Shown one piece after another: positions 42,201 to 50,260 of a DNA stretch of 64,000 nt. This DNA is from Amycolatopsis viridis. Its GTDB lineage: Bacteria; Actinomycetota; Actinomycetes; Mycobacteriales; Pseudonocardiaceae. The notes beneath the pieces are model-generated. The model was not told the DNA's origin. It was given only the letters and a program-made list of their open reading frames with translations, and searched no databases. The first letter of the stretch is position 1. Each line of letters begins with the position of its first letter. Position numbers and translations under genes: made by a program. The stretch covers positions 3,472,001-3,536,000 of the forward strand of contig NZ_JAANOU010000001.1 of the NCBI RefSeq assembly GCF_011758765.1, written 5' to 3'.

Positions 42201-45145
42201 ACCACGGCGTTGGCCAGCCGCTGGTCACCGGTGTGCGGGTCGTTGACCGTCAGCGAGTAGTGCACCTCGACGGACTGGCCCACGGCGAGCGGACCCGACC
42301 ACGACAGGGTCGGCGCGGTGTAGGTCGCCCCGTTGTCCGCGTCGTTGTTGTAGGTCGCGTCGTCCAGCACCGCCGACAGGTCGTCGGTGAACGACGCCGG
42401 GTTGCCCGCCGGGTAGTCCACGATCCCGGTGTTGGTGACCGTGACCGTGTAGTGGATCACCGAGCCCGGCGTCACCGCGGTGGCGTCGGTGGTCTTCACC
42501 GCCCGGAACGACTGCACCGGGATCTCCGGCGGCGCACAGGCCGGATCGGTCGCACCCGGCGGGCAGTTCGTCCCGCCGGTCACGGCGTTGCGCAGCTTCT
42601 GGTCACCGGTCACCGGGTTGTCGACCGTGACCGAGTAGGTGACGGTGACGGTCGCGCCGACCGCCAGCGGGCCGGACCAGGACAGCGTGGTGCCCTGGAC
42701 GGTCGCGCCACCGGTGGCATCGTTGTTGTAGGTCGCGTCGTCCAGCACCGCCGACAGGTCGTCGGTGAACGACGCGGGGTTCTCGGCGGTGTACGGGACA
42801 CTGCCGGTGTTGCGGACCGTCACGGTGTAGGTGACCTTGTCGCCCGGGTGGACCGGACCGGCGGTCCCGGCGGTCTTGGTCACCTCGTACGACGGGGTTC
42901 CGGGCGTGTTGGTGACCGTGCACTTGTAGTTGTGCGTGGTGGACACGGTCAAGGTCCACGGACCGTTCCCGCCGGCCGGGACCGGGTCACCGGTGGTGGA
43001 GTCCACGCAGGTGATGGTCGCGGCGTAGGCGCTGATCGCGTCCGGGGAGCCGGGCGCCATCGCGTCGGTGATCGTGTAGGTGGCGCCCTGCGTCACCGGC
43101 CAGTTCGCCGTGCTCGCCGAGGTGTTCGTCCCCGTGGTGGTGGCCGCGGTCAGCTGGGTACCGCCGCCGGCCAGGAGGCCGACGGTGAACTGGTCGGCGG
43201 CCTGGACCCGCCCGGCCACCTGCTTCTCCACCGTGATGGTGGGGATCGGCGCGCTGGCGCAGCGAGCGCCGTCGTTGCCGCCGGAGGCGGGACCGTGCGA
43301 GACCAGGATCGACTGGCGGGTGCGCGGGTCGGTGCGGTAGATGTCGCCGGTGGTGTTGTCCGAGCTGTACAGGTAGCCTGCCGCATCGGCGTAGGTGGCA
43401 CCGATGAACGGGTTGTCCGGCATCCCCACGATGCGCCCGGCGTCGCTTTCCGTGCCGGTGACGGGGTCGAACTTCAGCAGGTGCGGCGCGCCGGTGGCCG
43501 CCTCGGAGCCCACCTTGTAGAGAGCGCCGCCGATCCACGACCAGTCGGCGCCGCTGTTGAGCCCGCCCGGCGTCGTGATCGAGCCGGACCGGACGACCCG
43601 GCCGTAGGTCGGTGATCCCGGCACGAGGTCGATCTCGTACCAGTTGGCGGGCGAGACCGACCGGGTCACCCACAGGTGACCGTTGCTGTCGAAGTCACCG
43701 ACGTTGAAGTTCTCACCGTCGGCGATCCCGGGGGGAACACCCAGATCGGTCAGGCTGCCGTCGGCGTTGACCCGGACCAGGTGACCGGCGTTGTCGAAGC
43801 CGTAGAAGTAGTTGTCCAGGGTGTTGAACCCGACCGCGTTCACCGGCGTCGGGGTCTCCAGGATCTTCTTCGCCGCACCCGTCGCCAGATCGACCTGGAA
43901 GATGTCGTTCGGGCTGGTGGCCGACGGCGTCTGGAACAGGTAACCGAAGGCGTCACAGTTCCAGGCCTGCGTCGCGGTGTTGGTCACCGCGCAGCGGAAC
44001 GCTCCCGCCGTCGGCACGGTGAACTTCCACGACGGTGCCGAGCCCGTTGCCGCCACGGCCTGCCCGGTCGTGGTGTTGGTGCAGGTGATCGTGGGCCGGT
44101 AGTAGCTCAGCCGGCTCGCCGCACCCGCCGCCATCGCATCGGTGATGGTGTAGGTGGCACCCGCGCGCACCGGGGTTGCTCCGCTGCTCGCGGTGGTGCC
44201 GGTGCCCGACGTGGTGGCCGAGTTGATCACCGTGCCGGTGCTGTCGGCCACGCTCACCGTGAACTGGTCGTCGGCCGACGCGCGACCGGCCACCGTCTTG
44301 GTGACCTCCAGCGTCGGGCAGAGCACGCTCGGGCGCATCTGGGCGAGGAAGCCCTCGGCACCCTGCCCGCTCTTCACCTGCACGACCATCGTGTTGAGAC
44401 CGGAACGCCAGTCGTGGTTCAGCGTGGTCTGCGCGGCGGCGGGGGTCTTGAACCCGGCGAAGAAGTAGGGGTCCTGGCCGGCCGGTGCGCTCGGCAGCCC
44501 GGTCGTCTTGGAGCTCTGCGGCACGCCGTTGACGTAGACCTCGGTGACCGTGTTGTCGGCCAGGAAGTTCATGGCCAGGGTGAACGCGCCGGGGTCCACC
44601 ACGGAGTCCAGGGTGAACTGGTACCGGTAGTACCAGTCACCGCGCGGCACGCCCTGGTCCGGATTCGCCGTGGTCTGCTGCGAGATCCACTGCGCGTTGT
44701 CGTACGGGCTCGGGTCCCACACCGGGGTGATCCGGGCGACGTTGGCCGGTCCCCACGTGGCCCCGGCCGGCGGCGGGGCGGCGGCCGGCAGCGGGTTGGT
44801 CGGCCCGAACGGGCCGGCGACCTCCCAGCTGGGGTCGGTGCCGCCCGGCAGCGCACCACCGCTCGCCCGGTCGTAGCCGGTGTTGAAGATGTTCGGATCG
44901 GTCGAGCAGGTGACGGCGGTGCCGGAGGCCGCACTGGCCGTCGTGCCCGCACCCGTCACCCCTCCCGCCACGACCACTGAGGCCAGGACGGCCAGCGACG
45001 CGCCGGCCGCGAGACCGCGGCGGGGTCCCCGCCTTAGGCGGCGCCATCGTTGACTCAGTGGAACACGTTGCCGGGCTTGCCGCCCGCGCCGGCGTGGCGG
45101 TCTTTCGGCGGCAGCGTCCGGTTGAGCAGTGTGATCTGCGGACAC
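39248..45145 (-). CDS. LATTG-anchored surface protein with nine DUF11-like repeats
   Basis: A 1965-residue exported protein. Arg-rich cytoplasmic start, h-region about 44-63 and AxA site near 70-73 make a long signal peptide. Then an N-terminal beta domain (about 80-277), a prealbumin-like TKTVAGR domain (278-395), a beta-propeller-like segment resembling DUF6923 (about 395-640), a second VEKQVAGR domain (about 641-750) and nine DUF11-like repeats of about 129 residues (752-1911). The sorting signal is LATTG at 1930-1934, then a TM and RRRHG. GTG 45145 has GGAG 6 nt before it. The sortase downstream should attach it to the wall. It is divergent from a MalT-like regulator. Likely an adhesin or aerial-structure protein. 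Confidence 0.93.
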   Translation of the reverse strand: MSADHTAQPDAAAERPPRRRGRQARQRVPLSQRWRRLRRGPRRGLAAGASLAVLASVVVAGGVTGAGTTASAASGTAVTCSTDPNIFNTGYDRASGGALPGGTDPSWEVAGPFGPTNPLPAAAPPPAGATWGPANVARITPVWDPSPYDNAQWISQQTTANPDQGVPRGDWYYRYQFTLDSVVDPGAFTLAMNFLADNTVTEVYVNGVPQSSKTTGLPSAPAGQDPYFFAGFKTPAAAQTTLNHDWRSGLNTMVVQVKSGQGAEGFLAQMRPSVLCPTLEVTKTVAGRASADDQFTVSVADSTGTVINSATTSGTGTTASSGATPVRAGATYTITDAMAAGAASRLSYYRPTITCTNTTTGQAVAATGSAPSWKFTVPTAGAFRCAVTNTATQAWNCDAFGYLFQTPSATSPNDIFQVDLATGAAKKILETPTPVNAVGFNTLDNYFYGFDNAGHLVRVNADGSLTDLGVPPGIADGENFNVGDFDSNGHLWVTRSVSPANWYEIDLVPGSPTYGRVVRSGSITTPGGLNSGADWSWIGGALYKVGSEAATGAPHLLKFDPVTGTESDAGRIVGMPDNPFIGATYADAAGYLYSSDNTTGDIYRTDPRTRQSILVSHGPASGGNDGARCASAPIPTITVEKQVAGRVQAADQFTVGLLAGGGTQLTAATTTGTNTSASTANWPVTQGATYTITDAMAPGSPDAISAYAATITCVDSTTGDPVPAGGNGPWTLTVSTTHNYKCTVTNTPGTPSYEVTKTAGTAGPVHPGDKVTYTVTVRNTGSVPYTAENPASFTDDLSAVLDDATYNNDATGGATVQGTTLSWSGPLAVGATVTVTYSVTVDNPVTGDQKLRNAVTGGTNCPPGATDPACAPPEIPVQSFRAVKTTDATAVTPGSVIHYTVTVTNTGIVDYPAGNPASFTDDLSAVLDDATYNNDADNGATYTAPTLSWSGPLAVGQSVEVHYSLTVNDPHTGDQRLANAVVTPPGTGGNCAAGSTDPACTTTTPSKSFSVTKSASQQDANPGDTITYTVVVTNTGQAAYPAEAPASFTDDLSGVLDDATYNNDATGGATYAEPVLSWSGPLAVGESVTVTYTVTVHNPDTGDKRLVNAVSNPPGTGGGCAPGSTDPACHNVVAVRSFSVAKKADPAEAGLGDTVTYTVTVTNTGQAAYTAQNPAGFIDDLSGVLDDATYNNDADNGATYTAPTLSWSGPLAVGQTVTVTYSVTVHKPGTGDHDLVNGVSAPPGVPGFTCADGSLAPCAPGHVPVSDYTVTKTASAAQAGTGEKVTYTVTVTNTGRTGYTAANPATFTDDLSGVLDDATYNDDATNGATVDRNTLSWSGPLAVGQSVTVTYSVTVNAPSTGDHHLRNAVTGGGNCPPGADAAACRTDTPVASYTVAKSASAEKALPGDTITYTMTVTNTGQADYTAENPAAFSDNLAAVLDDATYNNDATNGAQYVAPVLSWSGPLAVGQTVTVTYSVTVGNPDSGDHQLTNAPVLPDVPGAGCADGTPGPCDPVQTPVQSYDVVKTVDKTKAAAGDKLTYTVTVTNTGKVDYPAGAPASFTDDLSAVLDDATYNNDATGGATYAEPVLSWSGPLAVGQAVTVTYSVTVHSPDTGDQKLGNTVVTPAGGGSCPAGTTNPQCTANVPGNQLKVTKTTSSATAAPGEKVTYTVTVTNTGQADFTAQDPASFTDDLSAVLDDATYNGDATGGATVDGTTLSWSGPLPAGQSVTVTYSVTVHDPDTGDRLLDNKVVTPPGLNGNCTTGSTDPDCGTRTSVRSFEVVKHASTGHAGPGGKVTYTVTVTNTGQVAYTADKPASFTDDLSAVLDDATYNGDATGGATVDGTTLSWSGPLAVGGTTTVTYSVTVNDPARGDGNLHNVVVTPPGSGGFNPGGNCAAGADNPDCRTDTAVDTPAGPGKPGAPGASGGGKLATTGDNTWLQLLVAGILLALGGALLTVIRVRRRHG
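39413..42890 (-). repeat. Nine coding tandem repeats (about 386 bp each)
   Basis: Each unit encodes x-VTKTxxx...GDKVTYTVTVTNTG, then FTDDLSAVLDDATYN, LSWSGPLAVGQ and a Cys pair near the junction (NCPPG...DPAC). Spacing between equivalent FTDDLS codons is 384-387 nt. Units are similar but not identical; the FTDDLS/AVLDDATYN block is nearly invariant at DNA level, so recombination and assembly collapse are possible. Confidence 0.93.
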
Positions 45146-45422
45146 GGCGATCTCCAGGCCTGTCGATTGACAAGGACACCTCGACCCACCCCCCGACCAC
45201 GCGGACAGCCACGTGCAGATGGGACTGATCAGTCGTAGGCCGGACGGCGGAGCGAACGCGAGCGGAACCGCCGCATTCCACCCCGTGATCACCCCCGCCC
45301 GCCCGGCCCGGCGCCGCCCGCCCCGTCCGTCCCGCTGTGACCTCACCCTCACCTCACCCGCGACATGTCCGGCGATCACCCGCGGTCTTCTCGGGTGGAA
45401 CGGCAGTGGCAGGGAGTCGACT

Positions 45423-47933
45423 GTGAACGAAGACCGGGTGCGCGTGGGACGCGAACTCATCGTGCGGCCGCGGCTGATGCGCGAACTCGACCAGCCGTCG
45501 GCACTGACGGTGCTGCGGGCACCGCTGGGATTCGGCAAGACCGCGCTCGTGGCGCAATGGTTGCGCGACCGGGGGAACAAGCCGGCCGCGCGGGTGCGCG
45601 CCACCGCAAGCCCGGCGGAGTTCTGGGACCGCGTGCGGGATGCCTTGCTGGACACCGGCGTCACCGGCCCGGCCGATCCGGCGCGGTCCCCGCTGCACGG
45701 GCTGGCCCGCGCCGTCCGGGCATGCGGTGACCTGGTGCTCGTCGTCGACGACTTCGACGAGATCGCCGACGGTGGCGTCGAGCGCGATCTGCTGTACCTG
45801 CTGCGCGACTGTCCGGGCCTGCGCCTCGTGGTGTGCGTGCGCGGCGAGCGCCACTTCGCCCGGCACCGCCGACTCGACCTGGACGCCGTCGAACTGACCG
45901 CGCACGACCTCGCGTTCACCGTGGACGAAACCGAGGCGGTGCTGCAGGCGTGCGGGCTCACCGGGACACCGCAGTGGGCTGAGGCCGTCCACCACGAGTG
46001 CGGTGGCTGGCCCGAACCCGTCCGCGCCGCGGCGATCGTGTTGCGCGAGCTGTCCCGGGCCGGCCGGCCGGCACCGTCGGCACCCGCCATCGTCACCGAG
46101 TACCTGCGTGACCGGCTGCTGTCCGAACTGGACGACGAACGGGTTTGTGATCTCGCCTTCGCCGCCGCCCTCCTCGGCCCCGCGCCCACCGGCCTGCTGG
46201 TGTCCCTGGCCGGCGGCGAGCGGGGCGAGCACCTGCCGGCACGACTGGGCGCCCTCGGGTTGCTGGTCGAGCCCGGCCCCGCCGGTCGCACCCCCCGGTG
46301 GTCCGAGGCTGCCCGCGCCGCGCTGTCCGAGGTGTTCTGCACCCGCCACCCGGCGCGGGCTCGCGAGCTGCGCGGGCGAGCCGCGCAGTGGTACCGGGAC
46401 CACCGGCAGCCGGCCGCGGCACTGTCGGAGGCCGTGCAGGCGCAGGACCCGGAACTGGCCGTGCGGATCGTCGACGAGCACTGGCTCGACCTGCTGGAGA
46501 ACCACACCGACGTGCTGCGGTCCGCGTTCGCCGCACTCCCCGTCCCAGCTCTGGAAACGAGCGCGCGGGCCATGGCGGTCCGCGATCTCCTGCTGCGTGC
46601 GCCGGACGACCGGGTGTTCGCCGCACTTCCGCCGCTCCCGCCGTCGGCGCCGGAGCCGTCCGCGCTCCCGGAGGTTCTCGACACCGGTCTGGCCACCCTC
46701 CTGGTACTGCGCGGCCGCGGCCTGCTCCTCCGCGCGACAGCCCACGGCGACCGGCTGCTCACCTTCGCCGGCGCGGGGGCGCCCCGGTTGTCCCGGCTCT
46801 TCCAGGAGGTGGGGACCACCCGGCTGCTCACCGGCGACCTCCGGGCGGCGCGCCACGCGCTCTCGACGGCCGCCGACCTCGCCGGGCCGGCGGCGGCCGC
46901 GGAGGCGCACGGACAGCTCGCCCTCGTCTCGCTGGCGGCCGGCGGCGACGTCACCGGTGTGCCGGCCGAAGCAGCCGGCACCCGATCCGGCACGCTCGCC
47001 CGGGCGATCCTGGCGCTCGACCGGCTCGACCTGAAGACCGCGGCGGAGTGCGTCAGCCGGCTGCACCGGCTGCCGGGTCCGGACCCGCTGTGGCCGGTCA
47101 CCGCGTTCGTCCACAGTGGATACCTCTGGGCTGCCGGCGACCCGCTCGGCGGGCTGAAACACCTGGACCAGGTCCGCGCCGCGCACGGCGGCGACCGCGG
47201 GCCGGGCGGCGTCGCCGGCCCGCTCCTGGCCGCGGCCGAGGCCAACCTGCTCATCGCGCTGGGGCACGGCAACCACGCCTCGGCGGTGCTCGACGAGTTC
47301 GATCCGCGGCACCCGCTGCTCCGGGTGATCCGCGCGCGGTTGCTGCTGCTCGGCGGAAACCCCGCGGAAGCGGTGCAGCACTGCGAGGATCTCGCGTGGT
47401 TGCGTGCCGCGCCACGGTCGCTCGAACTGGAGTTGATGCTCATCCGGGCCATCGCGCAGCTGCGGTCGGGTGATCGCACCGGTTCCGCCGGGACGGTGCG
47501 CCGCGCCGTCTCGTCCGCGCGCCGCACCGGACTGCTGCGCCCGTTCCGGACCGTCCCCCGCGCGGAACTCGCCGACGTGGCCTCGCACGCCGGCGTCGAC
47601 GCCCTGGCCCTGCTGCAGGAGCCCGCGCTCCGGAACGTGCCGGACCTCTTCCCGAAACGGCTCGACCTGGTCGTGCTCACCGACCGGGAGCGGCACATCC
47701 TGGACTACCTCGCCGCCGGGCTGCCCAGCCAGCGGATCGCGCACCAGCTCTTCATCTCCTACAACACCGTGAAGACGCACGTTCGCGGGCTGTACCGCAA
47801 GCTCAAGGCCGGCAGCCGGGACGAAGCGCTCGCCCGGGCGCGCGCCCTCGGCCTGCTTCCGGCGGATGCGGGACCGGCCACGACGGCGATCGTCCCGCAC
47901 CGCAGCCCCGGTCAGACCACGGTCCCCGCCTGA
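45423..47933 (+). CDS. MalT/LAL-type LuxR-family regulator
   Basis: A 836-residue ATP-dependent regulator. N-terminal P-loop LRAPLGFGKTALVAQW (Walker A about 33-41), Walker B LVLVVDDFDEI, winged helix and TPR-like middle, and a C-terminal LuxR HTH (about 755-815) LTDRERHILDYLAAGLPSQRIAHQLFISYNTVKTHVRGLYRKL. GTG 45423 has AGGGAG six nt upstream. It is divergent from the surface-protein gene across 277 nt, making it the prime candidate regulator of that gene. Inducer unknown. Confidence 0.92.
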   Translation: MNEDRVRVGRELIVRPRLMRELDQPSALTVLRAPLGFGKTALVAQWLRDRGNKPAARVRATASPAEFWDRVRDALLDTGVTGPADPARSPLHGLARAVRACGDLVLVVDDFDEIADGGVERDLLYLLRDCPGLRLVVCVRGERHFARHRRLDLDAVELTAHDLAFTVDETEAVLQACGLTGTPQWAEAVHHECGGWPEPVRAAAIVLRELSRAGRPAPSAPAIVTEYLRDRLLSELDDERVCDLAFAAALLGPAPTGLLVSLAGGERGEHLPARLGALGLLVEPGPAGRTPRWSEAARAALSEVFCTRHPARARELRGRAAQWYRDHRQPAAALSEAVQAQDPELAVRIVDEHWLDLLENHTDVLRSAFAALPVPALETSARAMAVRDLLLRAPDDRVFAALPPLPPSAPEPSALPEVLDTGLATLLVLRGRGLLLRATAHGDRLLTFAGAGAPRLSRLFQEVGTTRLLTGDLRAARHALSTAADLAGPAAAAEAHGQLALVSLAAGGDVTGVPAEAAGTRSGTLARAILALDRLDLKTAAECVSRLHRLPGPDPLWPVTAFVHSGYLWAAGDPLGGLKHLDQVRAAHGGDRGPGGVAGPLLAAAEANLLIALGHGNHASAVLDEFDPRHPLLRVIRARLLLLGGNPAEAVQHCEDLAWLRAAPRSLELELMLIRAIAQLRSGDRTGSAGTVRRAVSSARRTGLLRPFRTVPRAELADVASHAGVDALALLQEPALRNVPDLFPKRLDLVVLTDRERHILDYLAAGLPSQRIAHQLFISYNTVKTHVRGLYRKLKAGSRDEALARARALGLLPADAGPATTAIVPHRSPGQTTVPA

Positions 47934-48055
47934 CCTCGACACCGAACCCGCGCAGTGAGTAGCATCACATCCAATGCGATGTGGACGGTGGCCGGCTGCG
48001 CCATACTGTGGCCAGTCCAAGCCCGGTAGCCATGCGCTGGTTCGAGGGGGGTTCG

Positions 48056-48856
48056 GTGGTGGAATGCCCGCCGGCGCACTACCACGGCGATGAGGAACGT
48101 GCAGGAATCGCGGGACCGCCGGGCACCACCGTGTCCGCAGCGGTGACGAACCTGCTGAACCGCTGGCGGGCGCGGTCGGCGGAACGGGGCTGGCCGGCGG
48201 ACCTCACCTGGCCGCTCGACGCGGTGCACGCCGTCGCCGAGGCGTGCCTGACCGGCATCGACCTGTTCCCCGCCCTCCTCGAACTGGCTGATCAGCGTCT
48301 CGACTCGGCCGCCACCCCCGCCGACTTCGAACGCGACCTCGCCGCCCTCGCGTCGTGCCTGCCCGCGATCGGTTTAGGACCGGCACCAGACGAGCTGACC
48401 GCGATGGCCGGTCGCGCCGCGCGGCGCATCGTCGCCCGCGACGCAGTGCTCGCGCACGGCACGGACCCGGTCACCACGGTGCGGACGAGGGCCGCGTTCC
48501 TGCACGACCTCACCTCGCCCGGCTACGACGACGCCGACGTCCACGTCTGGGTGGCGCGATGGGAACCGGGAACGGCGCCGTGGTCGTCGGCGTCGGTGCG
48601 CACGATGATCGCCGACCGCATCCGGCCGCACCTGCGCGCCCGCGAATCGGCGGGGTCGGTCGGTCCCTGTGACATCGCGGTCCTGGTGACCGAGCGCGCG
48701 CGGGCCGAGCAACTGGGCGAACTCGTACGGGACCTGCCCGGGTCGCCGGGCCTCGTCCTGTCGATCAGGCGGCGGCCACCGGGTGCCGATCCCGTGCAGC
48801 GCGCCGAGTGGCTGCTGGACCTGTTCCCGTCCCTGATCGACGAGCCGCCGCACTGA
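48056..48856 (+). CDS. Hypothetical protein, degenerate GGDEF-like
   Basis: About 266 residues. The N-terminal helical part (LTWPLDAVHAVAEACLTGIDLFPALLELADQR) and the spacing to DPVTTVRTRAAFLHDL resemble actinomycete proteins that carry a degenerate GGDEF-type domain; no GGDEF or metal-binding motif is present, so cyclic-di-GMP synthesis is not expected. This resemblance is from memory and weak. Start is uncertain: GTG 48056 or 48059 follows GAGGGGGG at good distance, while ATG 48032 or GTG 47981 would lengthen the protein. It is 122 nt after the MalT-like gene. Confidence 0.65.
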   Translation: MVECPPAHYHGDEERAGIAGPPGTTVSAAVTNLLNRWRARSAERGWPADLTWPLDAVHAVAEACLTGIDLFPALLELADQRLDSAATPADFERDLAALASCLPAIGLGPAPDELTAMAGRAARRIVARDAVLAHGTDPVTTVRTRAAFLHDLTSPGYDDADVHVWVARWEPGTAPWSSASVRTMIADRIRPHLRARESAGSVGPCDIAVLVTERARAEQLGELVRDLPGSPGLVLSIRRRPPGADPVQRAEWLLDLFPSLIDEPPH

Positions 48857-49020
48857 CCGGTGTCCAGCCGCGAAAACGGAGCAGTGTTGCCGATTCGTGA
48901 CGATGGGCGCCCAGTGAGTGCGTGGTATCGAGCTGACCCGGACCACCGTTATCCGTAACACCCGTTAACCGCCCGTTCGGCTGAGCAGGACGGGAACAGT
49001 CGCCGCTCAGTAGCGCCAGT

Positions 49021-49055
49021 TCACCCTATCGGTGTGCCCCTGGTGTAGTTGCATC
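49021..49055 (+). promoter_or_regulatory. Promoter TCACCC-N17-TGTAGTTG of truncated sigma gene
   Basis: TCACCC (49021-49026), 17-nt spacer, TGTAGTTGCATC (49044-49055), 26 nt before the ATG at 49082. Boxes and spacing match those of the intact sigma gene at 36894. Confidence 0.6.
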
Positions 49056-49081
49056 ACGGGAAGTGCGCAGAGGGAGGACCG

Positions 49082-49468
49082 ATGGGTGACACCGCGACAC
49101 GTGAGCTCGCCGGCATGCCGGACGACGAACTGCTGGACGCGGCCTGCGGCGGTGACCGGGAGGCGTACGCGATCCTGGTCCGCTGGCACCGGGTCGCCGC
49201 GCCGAGGTACGCCCGCTCGGTCACCCGGTGCTCCCCCGGCGGGCAGGACCAGGCCGCCGACGCACCGCCCCGGACCATGCTGACGGCGTTCGCCGCCCTG
49301 CCGGCCCGCTGGCGGCGGGTCCTCTGGATGGTCGAGGTCCTCGGTCACCGCCCGCAGGACGTGGCCGCCGAACTCGGCATCGCGCCCGCCGCGGCGTGCT
49401 CGCTGCTGTGGCGGGCGCGCACGGCCTTGCGGCGGCAGTACGAGCAGCACGGTTCCCGTGACCGGTGA
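49082..49468 (+). CDS. Truncated ECF sigma-like protein (sigma4 only plus sigma2 stub)
   Basis: A 128-residue paralogue of the sigma factor at 36286-36894. N-terminus MPDDELLDAACGGDREAY aligns with DEDLLSAARGGDREAV of the intact protein, and the C-terminal sigma4 (LPARWRRVLWMVEVLGHRPQDVAAELGIAPAAACSLLWRARTALRRQY) is nearly the same. Between them regions 2.2-2.4 and the linker, about 50 residues, are missing, so promoter melting is not expected. ATG 49082 has GGAGG 6 nt upstream and the gene has its own matching promoter, so it looks maintained rather than decayed. Could act as a competitor or modulator. Confidence 0.85.
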   Translation: MGDTATRELAGMPDDELLDAACGGDREAYAILVRWHRVAAPRYARSVTRCSPGGQDQAADAPPRTMLTAFAALPARWRRVLWMVEVLGHRPQDVAAELGIAPAAACSLLWRARTALRRQYEQHGSRDR

Positions 49469-49599
49469 TGCACCTGATCTTCCGCACCCGCTTCGTCCGG
49501 CATCCGTATTGCCCGGAACGTCCCGCCAAGGTATACCGGGGGACGGGGCGCGATCGTCTGTCGCGCATCCGATGCCGACAGTCTGGAAAGGACCATCGC

Positions 49600-50250
49600 G
49601 TGCGGATTTCGGTACTGGGCAGCGGGATCGTCGGACGCACGCTGGCCGCGCGCCTGGTCGACCTCCGGCACCGGGTCGTGATCGGTACCCGCGATCCCGG
49701 CCGGCCGCACATCACCCGGTGGCTCCGGGGCGCGGGTGAGCTGGCCCGCGCCGGGACCTACGCGGAGGCGGCGCGGTCCGCGTCGATCGTGGTCAACGCC
49801 ACCCCGGGAACGGCCACTTTGGACGCGCTGCACGCGGCCGGTGCGGCGGCACTCGCCGGCAAGGTGCTGGTCGACGTCGCCAACCCGGTCGGCGACCCGG
49901 CCGCGGACCCGCCCCGGCTCCGAACCGGTGACCGGAGCCTGGGCGAGGACATCCAGGCGACGTTCACCCAGACCAGAGTGGTCAAGGCACTCAACACGGT
50001 GAGCCCGTCGGTGATGGTCAACCCGAAGCGGGTGCCCGGCGACCACGTTGCGTTCATCGCCGGCGACAGCAGACAGGCCAAGACGATGGTGACCGGCCTG
50101 CTGCGTGAGTTCGGCTGGTCCCCGCACGCGATCGTCGACCTCGGTGACATCACCGGCGCGCGGTCGATGGAGATGCTGTTCCCGTTACGGCAGCGGCTGA
50201 GCAGGTCCCTCGGCCACACCAACTTCAACCTCGGGATCCTGCACGCCTGA
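49600..50250 (+). CDS. NADPH:F420-oxidoreductase-like (NAD(P)-binding) protein
   Basis: A 216-residue Rossmann protein of the F420-NADP oxidoreductase / NADP_Rossmann (F420_oxidored) family. VRISVLGSGIVGRTLAARLVDLRHRVVIGTRDP holds the GxGxxG (about 7-12) and TRDP that prefers NADP; later DIQATFTQTRVVKALNTVSPSVMVNP is a conserved family segment. GTG 49600 has AAAGGA 8 nt upstream. It stands 131 nt after the truncated sigma gene and converges with a LuxR-type gene at a 10-nt gap. True F420 activity is likely but not certain, as many paralogues are uncharacterised. Confidence 0.85.
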   Translation: MRISVLGSGIVGRTLAARLVDLRHRVVIGTRDPGRPHITRWLRGAGELARAGTYAEAARSASIVVNATPGTATLDALHAAGAAALAGKVLVDVANPVGDPAADPPRLRTGDRSLGEDIQATFTQTRVVKALNTVSPSVMVNPKRVPGDHVAFIAGDSRQAKTMVTGLLREFGWSPHAIVDLGDITGARSMEMLFPLRQRLSRSLGHTNFNLGILHA

Positions 50251-50260
50251 CCCCGGTCCA

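Noticed and set aside
39413-42890. Regular repeats that could suggest a CRISPR or satellite array
   Set aside because: Period is about 386 bp, units are in frame and encode DUF11-like domains; no short repeats with unique spacers.
45146-47698. The open minus-strand frame of the surface-protein gene continues upstream for about 850 codons
   Set aside because: It runs antisense to the MalT-like gene, which has clear domains and a good ribosome site; the extension is Arg/Ser-rich. The GTG at 45145 has GGAG at 6 nt and is followed by a signal peptide.
48374-48961. Minus-strand ORF opposite the GGDEF-like gene
   Set aside because: No ribosome site, no recognisable domain and poor composition; the plus-strand frame carries the coding bias.
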